64,000 nucleotides of DNA from Treponema succinifaciens DSM 2489 (lineage in GTDB: Bacteria; Spirochaetota; Spirochaetia; Treponematales; Treponemataceae): contig NC_015385.1 of NCBI RefSeq assembly GCF_000195275.1, forward strand, positions 1,318,501 to 1,382,500, written 5' to 3'. The position numbers and the translations under genes are program-made. Positions 17,413-26,739 of this stretch are shown here, piece by piece; positions within the stretch are counted from its first letter, which is position 1, and each line of letters opens with the position of its first letter. The notes below the pieces were generated by a model. It saw only the letters and a program-made list of their open reading frames with translations, was not told the DNA's origin and made no database searches.

Positions 17413-20126
17413 AAACTTCTGATTTAATTGATCCTCTGAAAATTTTTGCTTCTAAGTTGAATTCTATTCAGTCGCCGTCGCGTTATGTTGGCGGAGAATT
17501 CGGAATTACAGTTAAGCCACATTCCGAGCAGGACGAATATTTTAATTTTGCAGTTGCATTTCCTGATTTGTATGAAATTGCAATGTCAAATCTTGCAGTA
17601 AAAATTATTTATAACGGACTGAATCTTCTTCCCGATGTAAGATGCGAACGCGTTTTTGCTCCTGATGTTGATTTTGAAAATCTTTTAAAAGAAAATAATG
17701 TGCCGCTTTACACAATTGAAACTGGAATTCCGTTGTTCAAAACAGACATGATTGGTTTTTCAATTGGCTACGAGCTTGGAATAACGGAAGTTTTGGCAAT
17801 GCTTGATTCTGGCAAGGTTCATCTTCTTGCAAGCGAAAGAACTGAAGACGAGCCAATCGTTATCGCTGGCGGCTGTGGTGTTACAAATCCAGCTCCATTC
17901 AGCGATTTTTTTGACGCATTTTTTATAGGCGAAGCTGAACCTGCGCTTTTTTACTTAGTTGAAGATTTGTCCAAGCTGAAAAAAAACGGCGCGTCAAGAA
18001 AAGATTTGATTGGATTTTTAGAATCAAAAAATTTCATTTGGACAAAGAAAAAACACCTTGAAAAAAAAGTTGCAAGAAGAGTAGTGCAGTCTGATTTTGG
18101 TCTTGTTCCGTCTGTGCCAGGCTGGTTTCCTTTGCCGTCCTGTAAGCCTGTTCAGGATCATGGCGTTGTTGAAATTATGCGCGGATGTCCAAATGGCTGT
18201 CGTTTTTGCCATGCCGGAATTTACTACCGGCCTATGCGTGTAAAAAACAAAAATTTAATAATTGAAGAAATTGACCATTTAGTTTTTGATGCGGGCTACA
18301 GAGAAGTCAGTCTTAATTCCTTGAGCAGCGTGGATTTTCCCGAAGTTTCAAATCTCCTTGATATTTTAAATGAACGTTATAAAGGTTTTAATGTTTCGTT
18401 TCAACTTCCATCGTTAAAAGTAAATGCATTTTCACTTGATATTCTTGAGAAACTTTCAAAAATCAGAAAAAGCGGTCTTACATTCGCCGTTGAAACTCCA
18501 GAGGAAATGTGGCAGCTAAGCCTTAACAAGGAAGTTTATGCAAGCCATCTTGAAGAAATTATAAAGGAAGCAAAGAGTCGTGGCTGGTCGAGCGCAAAAT
18601 TTTATTTTATGATAGGTCTTCCGCTTGGCGATTATTTTGAAGACAGAAATTGTGATTCAGGAGCCGAGGGAAGTGAAGAAAAAGCTATAGTCGATTTTCT
18701 TCTTGAGCTTCAAGCAAAAACAAAAATTCAGTGCAATGTAAATGTCGGAGTTTTTATTCCCAAGCCGCATACTCCTTATGAACGTGTGAAACAGATAAAG
18801 CCTGAAGTCGCAGAAGCAAAAATTGAATATATATTCAAAAGCCTTCCACGTGGAAAATTTAAAATGGGACGGCACAATTACAGTGCGACTATTCTTGAAG
18901 GTCTTTTGAGCCGTGGTGATTTTAATGCGGGCAAAGTTATCTTGAATGCTTACAAAAAGGGCGTCCGTTTTGATGCATGGGATGACTATCTGCGCAAAGA
19001 TTTTCCTTTGTGGGAAGAAGCTTTTGCAGAATCTGATTTTAATGTCAAAGACTGGATTTTTCACAATTGGAATGAAGATACGCTGCCTTGGAATTCTGTT
19101 AGCCTTGGTCCTGCGCAAGGTTTCTATAAAAAGGAATGGCAAAAATCCCTTGAACATAAACTTACTGAAAAATGCAGTGCAGACTGCAACCATAAATGCG
19201 GCGTTTGCAATACAAAGGAAAAAATAGAAGTATTTACACAACAAACTGTAGAATCTGTCTTAAAATGTATAAAAAATAATACAGTAAAAGCTCCTTTGCC
19301 GATGCCTGAGTGTAATATTCCTATTCTTTATAGAGTAATTTTCAATTTTACAAGAAAAAATGGTGGAGAATTTACGGCTTATTTGTCTCAAGTTGAAATT
19401 TTTCACAAAGCGGTTTTGCGTTCTGGGCTGAATTTTGTGTTTTCATCAGGTTTTAATCCGTTGCCGCGCTTGGAATTTGCTTCTGCAATGACTTTGGGAA
19501 TATCTTCTTTTGAGGAAACAGCATCCTGCTTGCTTTATGAAAATATAGAAAGTTCCGAGTTTGTTTCAAAAATGAATAAAGTTTTGCCTTCAAATTTGCA
19601 GATTACCGAAGCTTTCATTTTTCCCGTAACAAATATGAGAAAACGAGAATCCTTGAGTCAAGGGCTTTGGGGTGGAATTTATAGGTACAGTTTTTATTTG
19701 CCGTCAGACGCCTTTTTTGAATCAGAGCAGTATAGTGAATTCCTTGAAAAAAATTCAGCCGCAAAAATTAAATCCATAGAAAAAAATGAATATCAAGCGA
19801 TTTTGCCAGTCAGCGATAAAAATTTCCGCCTTGCAATTGAATCCTTTTATGAAAAAAAATGGTATGAAGTTGTCAGCATAGAAAAACTTCATACGCTTGC
19901 CAAGAATGAAATAAATGGATGGACTGCGGAAGATGAAGAAATGTGGAGAAAAAATAATAAGAATTTTATAAAGTCAGCCTCCTGCAAATCCGGGCAAGAT
20001 CCAGTTTCGTATATGGAGCTTTATTCGCAGATTGCAAAAATAAACATTGATCTTATAAATAAACGGAAAGAACTTCAAATTGAACAGGAAGAATTTTTAA
20101 AGTCACATCATGATTTTTTCAAATGA
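17409..20126 (+). CDS. B12-binding-like radical SAM protein fused to a DUF2344 domain (TIGR03960/TIGR03936)
   Basis: 905 residues. An N-terminal B12-binding-like region is followed by a radical SAM core with the cluster motif CPNGCRFC (about 259-266), whose three cysteines bind the [4Fe-4S] cluster that cleaves SAM. A cysteine-rich patch (CSADCNHKCGVC, about 593) lies before the C-terminal DUF2344 domain (from about residue 640, RVIFNFTRKNGGEFTAYLSQVE). The substrate of this family is not established; elsewhere it often lies near RNase G and rplU, suggesting an RNA or ribosome link. It overlaps rodA by ATGA. Confidence 0.88.
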   Translation: MKTSDLIDPLKIFASKLNSIQSPSRYVGGEFGITVKPHSEQDEYFNFAVAFPDLYEIAMSNLAVKIIYNGLNLLPDVRCERVFAPDVDFENLLKENNVPLYTIETGIPLFKTDMIGFSIGYELGITEVLAMLDSGKVHLLASERTEDEPIVIAGGCGVTNPAPFSDFFDAFFIGEAEPALFYLVEDLSKLKKNGASRKDLIGFLESKNFIWTKKKHLEKKVARRVVQSDFGLVPSVPGWFPLPSCKPVQDHGVVEIMRGCPNGCRFCHAGIYYRPMRVKNKNLIIEEIDHLVFDAGYREVSLNSLSSVDFPEVSNLLDILNERYKGFNVSFQLPSLKVNAFSLDILEKLSKIRKSGLTFAVETPEEMWQLSLNKEVYASHLEEIIKEAKSRGWSSAKFYFMIGLPLGDYFEDRNCDSGAEGSEEKAIVDFLLELQAKTKIQCNVNVGVFIPKPHTPYERVKQIKPEVAEAKIEYIFKSLPRGKFKMGRHNYSATILEGLLSRGDFNAGKVILNAYKKGVRFDAWDDYLRKDFPLWEEAFAESDFNVKDWIFHNWNEDTLPWNSVSLGPAQGFYKKEWQKSLEHKLTEKCSADCNHKCGVCNTKEKIEVFTQQTVESVLKCIKNNTVKAPLPMPECNIPILYRVIFNFTRKNGGEFTAYLSQVEIFHKAVLRSGLNFVFSSGFNPLPRLEFASAMTLGISSFEETASCLLYENIESSEFVSKMNKVLPSNLQITEAFIFPVTNMRKRESLSQGLWGGIYRYSFYLPSDAFFESEQYSEFLEKNSAAKIKSIEKNEYQAILPVSDKNFRLAIESFYEKKWYEVVSIEKLHTLAKNEINGWTAEDEEMWRKNNKNFIKSASCKSGQDPVSYMELYSQIAKINIDLINKRKELQIEQEEFLKSHHDFFK

Positions 20127-20215
20127 AAAGGTTAATAAAAATAAAATAAAAAAAGGAAATAATATATTTTGGTAGACAGAATGCGCATTATAGTCAGTTG
20201 TGTACATTCCAAAAC

Positions 20216-20236
20216 TTTCCTTTTTCAGGAAGAAAA
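20216..20236. terminator. Possible weak terminator between convergent genes
   Basis: TTCCT (20217-20221) and AGGAA (20227-20231) form a short hairpin between the ends of the radical SAM gene and mfd. The stem is only about 5 bp and the T-tracts are imperfect on both strands. Confidence 0.25.
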
Positions 20237-20242
20237 CTGAAT

Positions 20243-23200
20243 TTAAATCAATTGCTCAAGTTTTTCCTTTATGAATTCACTTTTGCTTTTTAGATCGATT
20301 GCTTCGGTTTGCAAGATAATTTGATTTGGTTTTGCTGAATTTAGTTTTACGCGCCCTGAACTTGTTTTTATCAGTCCTAGAAGTTTGTCAATGTTGACTT
20401 TTGAAACTTTGCTGAATTCAACTTGGACAATTCCTTTTTTCTCTTTTAAAGAGCTTATAGATAGTTTGTTGCAGATTATGCGGATTTTTGCAAGGCTTAG
20501 CAGGCTGCTTACTTCATCTGGAATCGGTCCGAATCTATCAAAAAGCTCTTCCCAGACTGAATTTAAGGAATCTTGAGTTTGAACGGATGCGATTTTTTTG
20601 TAAAGCTCCATTTTTGTCTGTGTGTCTTTTATGTAGGTGTCTGGAATAAATCCTGTGTATTCAAGTTCAAGCAGAACTTCTTCTGGCGCTGTCCAGTCGC
20701 TGTTTGAAAGTCTTTCGATTGCGGAATTTAGAAGCGTTAAATACATTTCAAATCCGACTGCATAAACTTCACCGCTTTGGTCTTTTCCAAGAAGATTTCC
20801 TGCGCCTCGAATTTCCATGTCTTTCATTGCAATTTTAAATCCTGACCCCAGTTCTGTAAAATCGCTTATTACTTGAAGTCTTTTCATTGCAACTTCGCTT
20901 AAAGCTTTGTTCTGCGGATAAAAAAGATATGCATAAGCTTTTCTGTCGCTTCGCCCTACACGTCCGCGCAACTGATAAAGCTGGCTTACTCCGTACATAT
21001 CCGCGCGGTCGATTATTATTGTGTTTACATTTGGAATGTCTATTCCGTTTTCAATTATTGTAGTTGCCACCAGAATATGAAATCCTCCCATCTTAAATCT
21101 TCTAAAAATATCGTCTAGTTCTTCGCTGGTCATTTTTCCGTGCGCGGTTTCAACTAGCATTTCTGGAACAAGGTTTTCAAGTTTCAGTCTTGTTTCTTCA
21201 AGAGTTTCAACTCTATTGTGAAGGTAGAAAACTTGTCCTCCGCGCTGAACTTCGTTTCTTATTGCCCTGGCGACTTTTTCATCGTTATATTCTTCAATAG
21301 CAGTTTCAATTGGCTGTCTGTTTTGTGGCGGTGTTGTAAGAAGCGACATATCCCGGATTTTTAAAAGGCTCATGTGCAGCGTCCGCGGAATTGGCGTTGC
21401 GCTCATTGCAAGGCAGTCGATGTTTGTTTTTAATGTTTTTAGCTTTTCTTTGTCCTTTACGCCGAATCGTTGCTCTTCATCAATTATCATCAGCCCTAGA
21501 TTTTTGAAAATGACATCTTTTTGCAGAATTCGGTGTGTACCTATAATAATGTCTATTTCTCCGCTTGCAATTTTTGAAATTATCTTTTTTTGTTCCGTTG
21601 GAGAAACAAACCTTGAAAGCTGCGCGATTGTAACTGGAAAATTTTTGAAGCGTTCCTGGCTGTTTTCAAAATGCTGCTCTGCAAGAATTGTTGTCGGCGC
21701 AAGAAATGCGACTTGTTTTCCGCCCATTACTGCCTTGAATGCCGCGCGCATAGCAATTTCAGTTTTTCCGTAACCAACATCTCCGCATACAAGCCGATCC
21801 ATTGGAACTGGCTTTTCCATGTCCGCTTTGATTTCCTGCGTTGCTGAAAACTGGTCGGGAGTATCTTCGTAAGGAAAGGCTGCCTCAAATGCTGCGTTCC
21901 ATTCTGTATCCTTTGGAAACGGAAAGCCACGTGAAGCCTGCCGTTTTGAGTACAGATCTATCAGTTTTTCTGCAATTTCTTCAACTTTTTGCTGAACCTT
22001 TGCTTTTCTTGCGCTCCAGTTTTTAGAGCCGATTCGGTCGAGCCTTGGTTTTTCGTTTTCACTCCCTATATAACGTTGAACCATATTCACTTGCTCGATA
22101 GGAACAAAAGCAATTTCCTCGTCTGCGTATTCAAGTTTTATGTAGTCACGTTCTGTGCCCATTGCTTTTACGCGCTCGATTCCCTTGAAAAGTCCGATTC
22201 CGTAATTTACGTGGACAATATAATCTCCCGGAGTCAAATCGACAAACGTATCTATTGGCTTTGAATTTACTTTTCTGATTGACTTTGGCGTGTTTTTCTT
22301 GCGCCCGAAAATTTCATTTTCCTGGATAACAAGGAGTTTTTCGTCAGAAAACATAAATCCGGCTGTTAAAGCCTGTGGAAGAACTTGAACTCCAGAATCG
22401 CAAAATTCCTTTATAATTTCTTTTATTCTTAAAGTCTGGTTTCCATTGTCAGCAAAAACGAAAATGTTATATTTCTCTTTTAAAAATGATGAAAGTTGCT
22501 CTTTTAAGTAATTTATGTTTCCGAAATAACTTTGCCCTGCTTGTGATTTTATTTCTAGCGATGTGTTGAATGAAACGGATTTGTCTTGAATATTTTCTTC
22601 CGAATTGCTTAACGTGTCTAAAGTTCTGAATGCAACAAGTTTTTTACATTCTATTGCCAGATTGAAAAAATCAAGCTGCATGGTTGCTGGCGGAAACACT
22701 GGAAGGTTTTGACGCTCGAGCCTGTATGCCACCGTATATTCGTTTTCTAGCATTTTTTCTGCATTTACAAGTCTGTCCCAATCGAAAAAATAAACATCTG
22801 TATTGTTTGTTAAGTAGTCTAAAATTGAATACAGTTTGTCAAATAGAACCGGATAATACAATTCTTCGCCTTCTGTTTCTTTGAATTCGATAAGTTCGGC
22901 GAGCGTTCTGTCTTTTTCTTGTTTTGCGGCACCTGTAAGAGCGAGATGTATATTTTTTTTGTCTAACAACCGATTGTTAGTGTTGTTTTTTATTCCTGCT
23001 TCGTTTTTATTGATGTCTGACTGTTCGTTAGCTTGTGATTTGTCAGTTTTATTTTTGTTTACTTCTGCCGAATGTTCGTTTGTTGATTGTTTTTTTGCTT
23101 TATCATAAAGGGCAAAATCATTTTTTATGCCGGCTTCATCCTCTTTTTTCCATTCACTTTCTAGTTTTTCAATAAACTCTTCCGTCCAAATAATTTCCTT

Positions 23201-23983
23201 TTGCGGATAAATTACAAGATGCTCTATGTTTTCCTTTGAAGTCTGAGTTTCTGAATCAAAAAGTTTTATTTGGCTTATTGTGTCAAAATCAAATACAATT
23301 CTGTGCGCATATTTTTCTCCGCTCATAAAGATTTCTAGGACTTCACCACGCAAAACAAATTCGCCTTTCATTCCGATTTTTGGAACTCTAAGGTAGCCCT
23401 GCTCTGTTAGTTTTTCCGCAAGTTTTTCAGGGTCAAATTCCTGGCCTTTCTTTAAAACTGTAACCAACGTTTTTGTATATGAAGCCGGCGGGACTGGAGT
23501 TAAAAAAGCTCTTTGCGTTATTATAAAAATTCTTGTTTTTTCAGAAAATGGATTTTTTACTGCAAGTTTTGCAAGGATTCCAGCTCTTTCTCCAAAAACA
23601 GCCGAGCCTTTTGCCGCAGCTCTATAAGGAATCGTTCCCCACCAAGGAAACTTAAAAATTTCTACGGAATCTTCAAAAACTGTATTTAAATCTGTTTCAC
23701 ATTCGTCAGCTTCTTTTTGAGTCGGAACAATTATAACAATATCTTTTTGAAACTGAAAAAATTTATTTTCATACTGAGTTTTATGGATGCAGTTCTGTCT
23801 GTACCTTTCTTCTGTTTGCCTGATAAAAAAAGACGGAAGACTTCCCTTTAGCCCTGAAATTTGCAGCGGAAATTCTTCTGGCTTTGCGTCTGCGCACTTT
23901 ATTGCGGCCGAGTGAAATTCAGTGCAGGAATTAATAAGGCTAAAAAGCGGATTTTGACTTTTTGTTGATAATGTATTTTTCAT
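20243..23983 (-). CDS. mfd: Transcription-repair coupling factor Mfd
   Basis: 1246 residues, somewhat longer than the usual 1150. In order: UvrB-like N-terminal modules, an RNA-polymerase-interacting domain (DYIVHVNYGIGLFKGIE), a RecG-like translocase with Walker A GDVGYGKTE (about 733) and DEEQ box (about 834), YQLRGRVGRSDR, and the C-terminal TRCF domain. Mfd removes stalled polymerase at DNA lesions and recruits UvrA. Residues about 293-345 are a low-complexity Asn/Lys/Ser insertion with internal repeats (EAGIKN occurs twice, and NEHS..NKN resembles NEQS..NKN), which explains part of the excess length. The start lacks a strong ribosome-binding site. Confidence 0.96.
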   Translation of the reverse strand: MKNTLSTKSQNPLFSLINSCTEFHSAAIKCADAKPEEFPLQISGLKGSLPSFFIRQTEERYRQNCIHKTQYENKFFQFQKDIVIIVPTQKEADECETDLNTVFEDSVEIFKFPWWGTIPYRAAAKGSAVFGERAGILAKLAVKNPFSEKTRIFIITQRAFLTPVPPASYTKTLVTVLKKGQEFDPEKLAEKLTEQGYLRVPKIGMKGEFVLRGEVLEIFMSGEKYAHRIVFDFDTISQIKLFDSETQTSKENIEHLVIYPQKEIIWTEEFIEKLESEWKKEDEAGIKNDFALYDKAKKQSTNEHSAEVNKNKTDKSQANEQSDINKNEAGIKNNTNNRLLDKKNIHLALTGAAKQEKDRTLAELIEFKETEGEELYYPVLFDKLYSILDYLTNNTDVYFFDWDRLVNAEKMLENEYTVAYRLERQNLPVFPPATMQLDFFNLAIECKKLVAFRTLDTLSNSEENIQDKSVSFNTSLEIKSQAGQSYFGNINYLKEQLSSFLKEKYNIFVFADNGNQTLRIKEIIKEFCDSGVQVLPQALTAGFMFSDEKLLVIQENEIFGRKKNTPKSIRKVNSKPIDTFVDLTPGDYIVHVNYGIGLFKGIERVKAMGTERDYIKLEYADEEIAFVPIEQVNMVQRYIGSENEKPRLDRIGSKNWSARKAKVQQKVEEIAEKLIDLYSKRQASRGFPFPKDTEWNAAFEAAFPYEDTPDQFSATQEIKADMEKPVPMDRLVCGDVGYGKTEIAMRAAFKAVMGGKQVAFLAPTTILAEQHFENSQERFKNFPVTIAQLSRFVSPTEQKKIISKIASGEIDIIIGTHRILQKDVIFKNLGLMIIDEEQRFGVKDKEKLKTLKTNIDCLAMSATPIPRTLHMSLLKIRDMSLLTTPPQNRQPIETAIEEYNDEKVARAIRNEVQRGGQVFYLHNRVETLEETRLKLENLVPEMLVETAHGKMTSEELDDIFRRFKMGGFHILVATTIIENGIDIPNVNTIIIDRADMYGVSQLYQLRGRVGRSDRKAYAYLFYPQNKALSEVAMKRLQVISDFTELGSGFKIAMKDMEIRGAGNLLGKDQSGEVYAVGFEMYLTLLNSAIERLSNSDWTAPEEVLLELEYTGFIPDTYIKDTQTKMELYKKIASVQTQDSLNSVWEELFDRFGPIPDEVSSLLSLAKIRIICNKLSISSLKEKKGIVQVEFSKVSKVNIDKLLGLIKTSSGRVKLNSAKPNQIILQTEAIDLKSKSEFIKEKLEQLI

Positions 23984-24091
23984 AATTGTCCGATATATAA
24001 TATATAGAATAGTCTGCTTATTTTAGCTTTATTTGAGGGAATTGCAAAGCCCTGTAAATCAAAAAAAAGAGGTTTTCCTCGGGAGTATTTT

Positions 24092-25069
24092 GTGAACATT
24101 AAACGCTTTTTGCTTGTGGTTATATCAGTTTCCTGTTTTTTTGCCTATGCGCAGGTTCCGGAAAAATCAGAGCAGAAACTTGACAATGCGGAAGTTTCAA
24201 TAAAGTTCTATGATAGAACTGTTTACTATCCGGGAGACTCAGAAAACAATCCTGTCTATGTTTATATAACGGTTTCAAATAAAGGCTCTTCTACTTTGAG
24301 ATTTAAAATTGCTGATGACAAAATGTTTTCTGTGGATTTTATTGCTTTCAATGTAAAAAAAATGCAGCTTCCTTCAACTCAAGGGCTGATAAGAAAACGC
24401 ACTACGAATCAAACTGTATATTTCCGCGAAATTTCCCTTGAACCAGGCGAAGAATATTCTTTCCGCGAAAATCTAAAAGAGTATCTTGAAATAAAAGATC
24501 CTTCCATTTATTACGTTGAGCTTAGATTTTACCCGGAACTTTATAGAAACAAAAATGTCAACTTGACTTCAAACCGCCTTAGCCTTGAAATCCGCCCTAG
24601 CCCGTCAGCAGCTTCGTCATCGGCACTTCCTGTTGAAACAAACACTGTGGTTGTTCTTCAGCCTGAAGACATAAGCCCGGATCGTGTTGTTGAGCAGACA
24701 ATTGTTGCACGCCAAAAAAGCCTTTGGGATCAGTTCTTCCTTTATATGGATTTGGAGGAAATGCTCAAACGTGATCCTTCCCGCGGAAGAAAATACAATC
24801 TTGTGAGCGCAGATGAGCGTGCTGATATGCTTCGTTCATTTAAAGCCGACTTGATGCTCCAACGAATTGACAATGATATTGTGGCAATTCCGTCTAAATT
24901 CAAAATTGAAACAACTTCATATTCTCAAACTGAAGGCACTGTAAAAGTAATCGAATGGTTTAAAAATGACAACTTTATGGAACGAAAACGTTACACTTAC
25001 TATGTTCGTCAGCGCGATGGAATTTGGCAGATTTACGACTATACAGTAGACAATTTGGGAACTGAATAA
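24092..25069 (+). CDS. Secreted protein of unknown function with an N-terminal Ig-like domain
   Basis: 325 residues. It begins with a signal peptide (MNIKRFLLVVISVSCFFAYAQ, cleavage expected after AYA). Residues about 30-165 look like an all-beta domain (VYVYITVSNKGSSTLRFKI, ISLEPGEEYSF), reminiscent of BsuPI/Ig-like folds. A Pro/Ser/Ala/Val linker follows, then a C-terminal alpha/beta segment ending in a tryptophan-containing strand (DGIWQIYDYTV) that resembles an NTF2-like end. I do not recognise a named family. The GTG start has GGGAG 6 nt upstream. Its stop overlaps the next gene by one base, indicating an operon of two. Confidence 0.7.
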   Translation: MNIKRFLLVVISVSCFFAYAQVPEKSEQKLDNAEVSIKFYDRTVYYPGDSENNPVYVYITVSNKGSSTLRFKIADDKMFSVDFIAFNVKKMQLPSTQGLIRKRTTNQTVYFREISLEPGEEYSFRENLKEYLEIKDPSIYYVELRFYPELYRNKNVNLTSNRLSLEIRPSPSAASSSALPVETNTVVVLQPEDISPDRVVEQTIVARQKSLWDQFFLYMDLEEMLKRDPSRGRKYNLVSADERADMLRSFKADLMLQRIDNDIVAIPSKFKIETTSYSQTEGTVKVIEWFKNDNFMERKRYTYYVRQRDGIWQIYDYTVDNLGTE

Positions 25070-25458
25070 TGGCTGAAGCAAAACGAGCCAAATATTTCTG
25101 TGAAGGCTGCGGTTCAGAAGTTGCTCCGAATGCAAAATTCTGTCCAAAATGCGGACGTTTTTTTGCGGCGGTAAGATGCCCGAACTGCGGCCACATAGGA
25201 ACTGTAAGAAATTTCTTAAAAGGCTGTCCTGCCTGCCATTATGCGGTAACTCAGGAAGAGCTTTACGGAATTTCTGAAAGCGGCAAAGATTCAGAAAAAA
25301 AACAGCTTTCACGAAAATCAAGGAAAAAAATAAAAAAAGCTTTTAAAATCCATGAAAGTTCAATTTTCTCTGATGATGTTCCTGCCTGGCTTTTTGTGGC
25401 GAGCATTATAGCTTTGATTGTAATTTTTGCGGTTTTATTTATGAGATGCAAAAGCTGA
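25069..25458 (+). CDS. Zinc-ribbon protein with C-terminal membrane anchor
   Basis: 129 residues. Two CxxC pairs form a zinc ribbon at the N-terminus (YFCEGCGSEVAPNAKFCPKCG), with a second set immediately after (CPNCG and CPACH). A basic Lys-rich segment and one C-terminal membrane helix (about 104-124, WLFVASIIALIVIFAVLF) follow. This topology suggests a tail-anchored cytoplasmic zinc domain. Function unknown. It is translationally coupled to the preceding secreted protein (TAATG). Confidence 0.7.
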   Translation: MAEAKRAKYFCEGCGSEVAPNAKFCPKCGRFFAAVRCPNCGHIGTVRNFLKGCPACHYAVTQEELYGISESGKDSEKKQLSRKSRKKIKKAFKIHESSIFSDDVPAWLFVASIIALIVIFAVLFMRCKS

Positions 25459-25495
25459 AATTTTGTTTTCTTTTTATGAATTCAGATAAATATAT

Positions 25496-25524
25496 TTGAC
25501 AAAAAATCGATATTTAAATATACT
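25496..25524 (+). promoter_or_regulatory. Promoter of tRNA-Leu
   Basis: TTGACA (25496-25501), a 17-bp spacer and TATACT (25519-25524). The predicted start site is a few bases before the mature tRNA 5' end at 25536. This is among the strongest sigma-70 matches in the window. Confidence 0.8.
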
Positions 25525-25535
25525 ATTCGAATCTT

Positions 25536-25619
25536 GCCCAGGTGGTGGAATTGGTAGACACGCTAGTTTCAGGTACTAGAGTCCGTAAGGATGTACGAGT
25601 TCAAGTCTCGTTCTGGGCA
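25536..25619 (+). tRNA. tRNA-Leu (CAG)
   Basis: Acceptor stem GCCCAGG pairs with TCTGGGC, with discriminator A. A D-arm with GGTGGAATTGGTAGAC, an anticodon arm CTAGT-TTCAGGT-ACTAG with anticodon CAG, a long variable arm, and a T-arm around GAGTTCAAGTCTC are all visible. The class II variable arm and A73 fit leucine. CCA is not encoded and must be added after transcription. Confidence 0.95.
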
Positions 25620-25623
25620 TTTT

Positions 25624-26343
25624 TCAGCCTTTTAGTGCATTTTCTATTATTTCAGTCATTTCATAAAAATCTTTTACTTCTGCATATAGCGGATTTTTCT
25701 GCTCGATTTTTAGTTCTCCTTGTCGCTTTCTGCTTAGGTACAGCGTGTTTATTCCAAGTTTTCTGGCTGGGACTATGTCATGCTCCAGACTGTCCCCGAT
25801 GTACCAAGTTTCGCTTTCTGATGAATTTGCAAGCTCCATTGCCTTCTGAAAAATTTTCAAGTCAGGCTTGCTGATTCCAACTTCTGAAGAAATTACAATC
25901 GGGCTGAAAAAATCTGTTACGCCGGCCTTTTTTAGCTTTGACCGCTGATTTTCAGAGTCGCCGTTTGTTATAATTCCCATTTGAATATTTGTATCTGAAA
26001 GTTTTTTTAATGCTGGAAGCGCGTCGGAAAAAAGATTGTATTCCTTTTCGTAAGTTGACCAGTAAAGGCTGAACCTTGAATCAAGCTCGTCTTTTGATTT
26101 TATTGGGTTGCCGTTAAGCTCGAATACTTTTGTGATTCTTCCTTTCCGCTGCTCGTCAAAAGTCAGCTCTCCTGCTGAATATTTATCAAAGAAATGCTGC
26201 GCCCATTTTTTCCATTGAACGCAAAATTCATCAAAATCCATGTGGATTTCATTTTTGTATTTTTCAAAGACTGCCTTTATTCCAAGATTTTCCGCAGATT
26301 CAAAATCCATTAACGTTCTGTCTAAATCGAAAAAAACTACCAT
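25624..26343 (-). CDS. HAD-family nucleotidase, YjjG-like
   Basis: 239 residues, the usual YjjG length. HAD motif I is FFDLDRTLMDF near the N-terminus (both Asp present), with motif II around GIITNGDSENQ and motif IV in WYIGDSLEHDIVPARKLG. Members are 5'-nucleotidases acting on pyrimidine nucleotides and can clean up noncanonical nucleotides; the exact substrate is inferred. No ribosome-binding site is visible before its ATG. It ends 5 bp from the tRNA-Leu gene on the opposite strand, with no clear terminator between. Confidence 0.8.
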   Translation of the reverse strand: MVVFFDLDRTLMDFESAENLGIKAVFEKYKNEIHMDFDEFCVQWKKWAQHFFDKYSAGELTFDEQRKGRITKVFELNGNPIKSKDELDSRFSLYWSTYEKEYNLFSDALPALKKLSDTNIQMGIITNGDSENQRSKLKKAGVTDFFSPIVISSEVGISKPDLKIFQKAMELANSSESETWYIGDSLEHDIVPARKLGINTLYLSRKRQGELKIEQKNPLYAEVKDFYEMTEIIENALKG

Positions 26344-26703
26344 GAAATTAACTTAGCATTTTTTTTGCTTATATTCTATAGAAAGAAATGTTTTTGGCTG
26401 GAGGAAGTTTGAAAAGCTCAATTACTACAGTAATAATATGTTGATTAGTGCACTAATAAGAAGTCAATTACTGTACTAAATGGGTGTTTATTAGCGTACT
26501 AATAATGAGGCATTTAGTGCAGTATTTAAAGGCATTTAGGAGAAGTTGCTATAATTTGTCTTTGCAGTGTCTGTCTTGCGGCGCATTGCATTAGTGGATG
26601 GATTCTATCCTTGATATTTTTATTGCTTGCAACAATATTTAAAAATAAATGAAATTTTTCAATGTGCCTATTTTAGAATTAATATTTCTAATTCCTCTTT
26701 CTC
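26344..26703. other. Noncoding region between divergent HAD and alr genes
   Basis: A 390-bp intergenic region, long for this window. It holds the 23-bp-phased palindrome array (26421-26526) described separately. The flanks are AT-rich with no ORF of note; a short GGATGGATTCTATCC dyad near 26595 is visible but weak. The right end carries the alr promoter. Confidence 0.6.
26421..26526. repeat. Array of five near-palindromes spaced exactly 23 bp apart
   Basis: Five 14-bp elements: ATTACTACAGTAAT (26421), ATTAGTGCACTAAT (26444, perfect palindrome), ATTACTGTACTAAA (26467), ATTAGCGTACTAAT (26490) and TTTAGTGCAGTATT (26513). Dyad centres fall at 26427/8, 26450/1, 26473/4, 26496/7 and 26519/20, a constant 23 bp. 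Each matches ATTAGTGCACTAAT in at least 11 of 14 positions, while the 9-bp linkers are poorly conserved. This pattern suits cooperative binding of a dimeric DNA-binding protein along the helix. The array lies about 215 bp upstream of alr and about 80 bp upstream of the HAD gene. The bound protein is unknown. Confidence 0.85.
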
Positions 26704-26731
26704 TTGACAAAATTTGTGATTTGACTAGACT
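26704..26731 (+). promoter_or_regulatory. Promoter of alr, predicting a leaderless mRNA
   Basis: TTGACA (26704-26709), a 16-bp spacer and TAGACT (26726-26731). The ATG of alr begins 8 nt after the minus-10, where transcription would be expected to start, and no Shine-Dalgarno is present. Confidence 0.6.
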
Positions 26732-26739
26732 TTTTGATT

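Noticed and set aside
18657-19244. Minus-strand open frame of 195 codons inside the radical SAM gene
   Set aside because: Composition (many Phe, Cys, Lys) is that of an antisense shadow of the clear radical SAM fusion; no start signal.
26421-26526. CRISPR array, integron attC sites or a mobile miniature element
   Set aside because: The 23-bp pitch with 14-bp palindromes and 9-bp linkers is too short for CRISPR repeats plus spacers, there are no cas genes, and I see neither attC-type core sites nor flanking target-site duplications.
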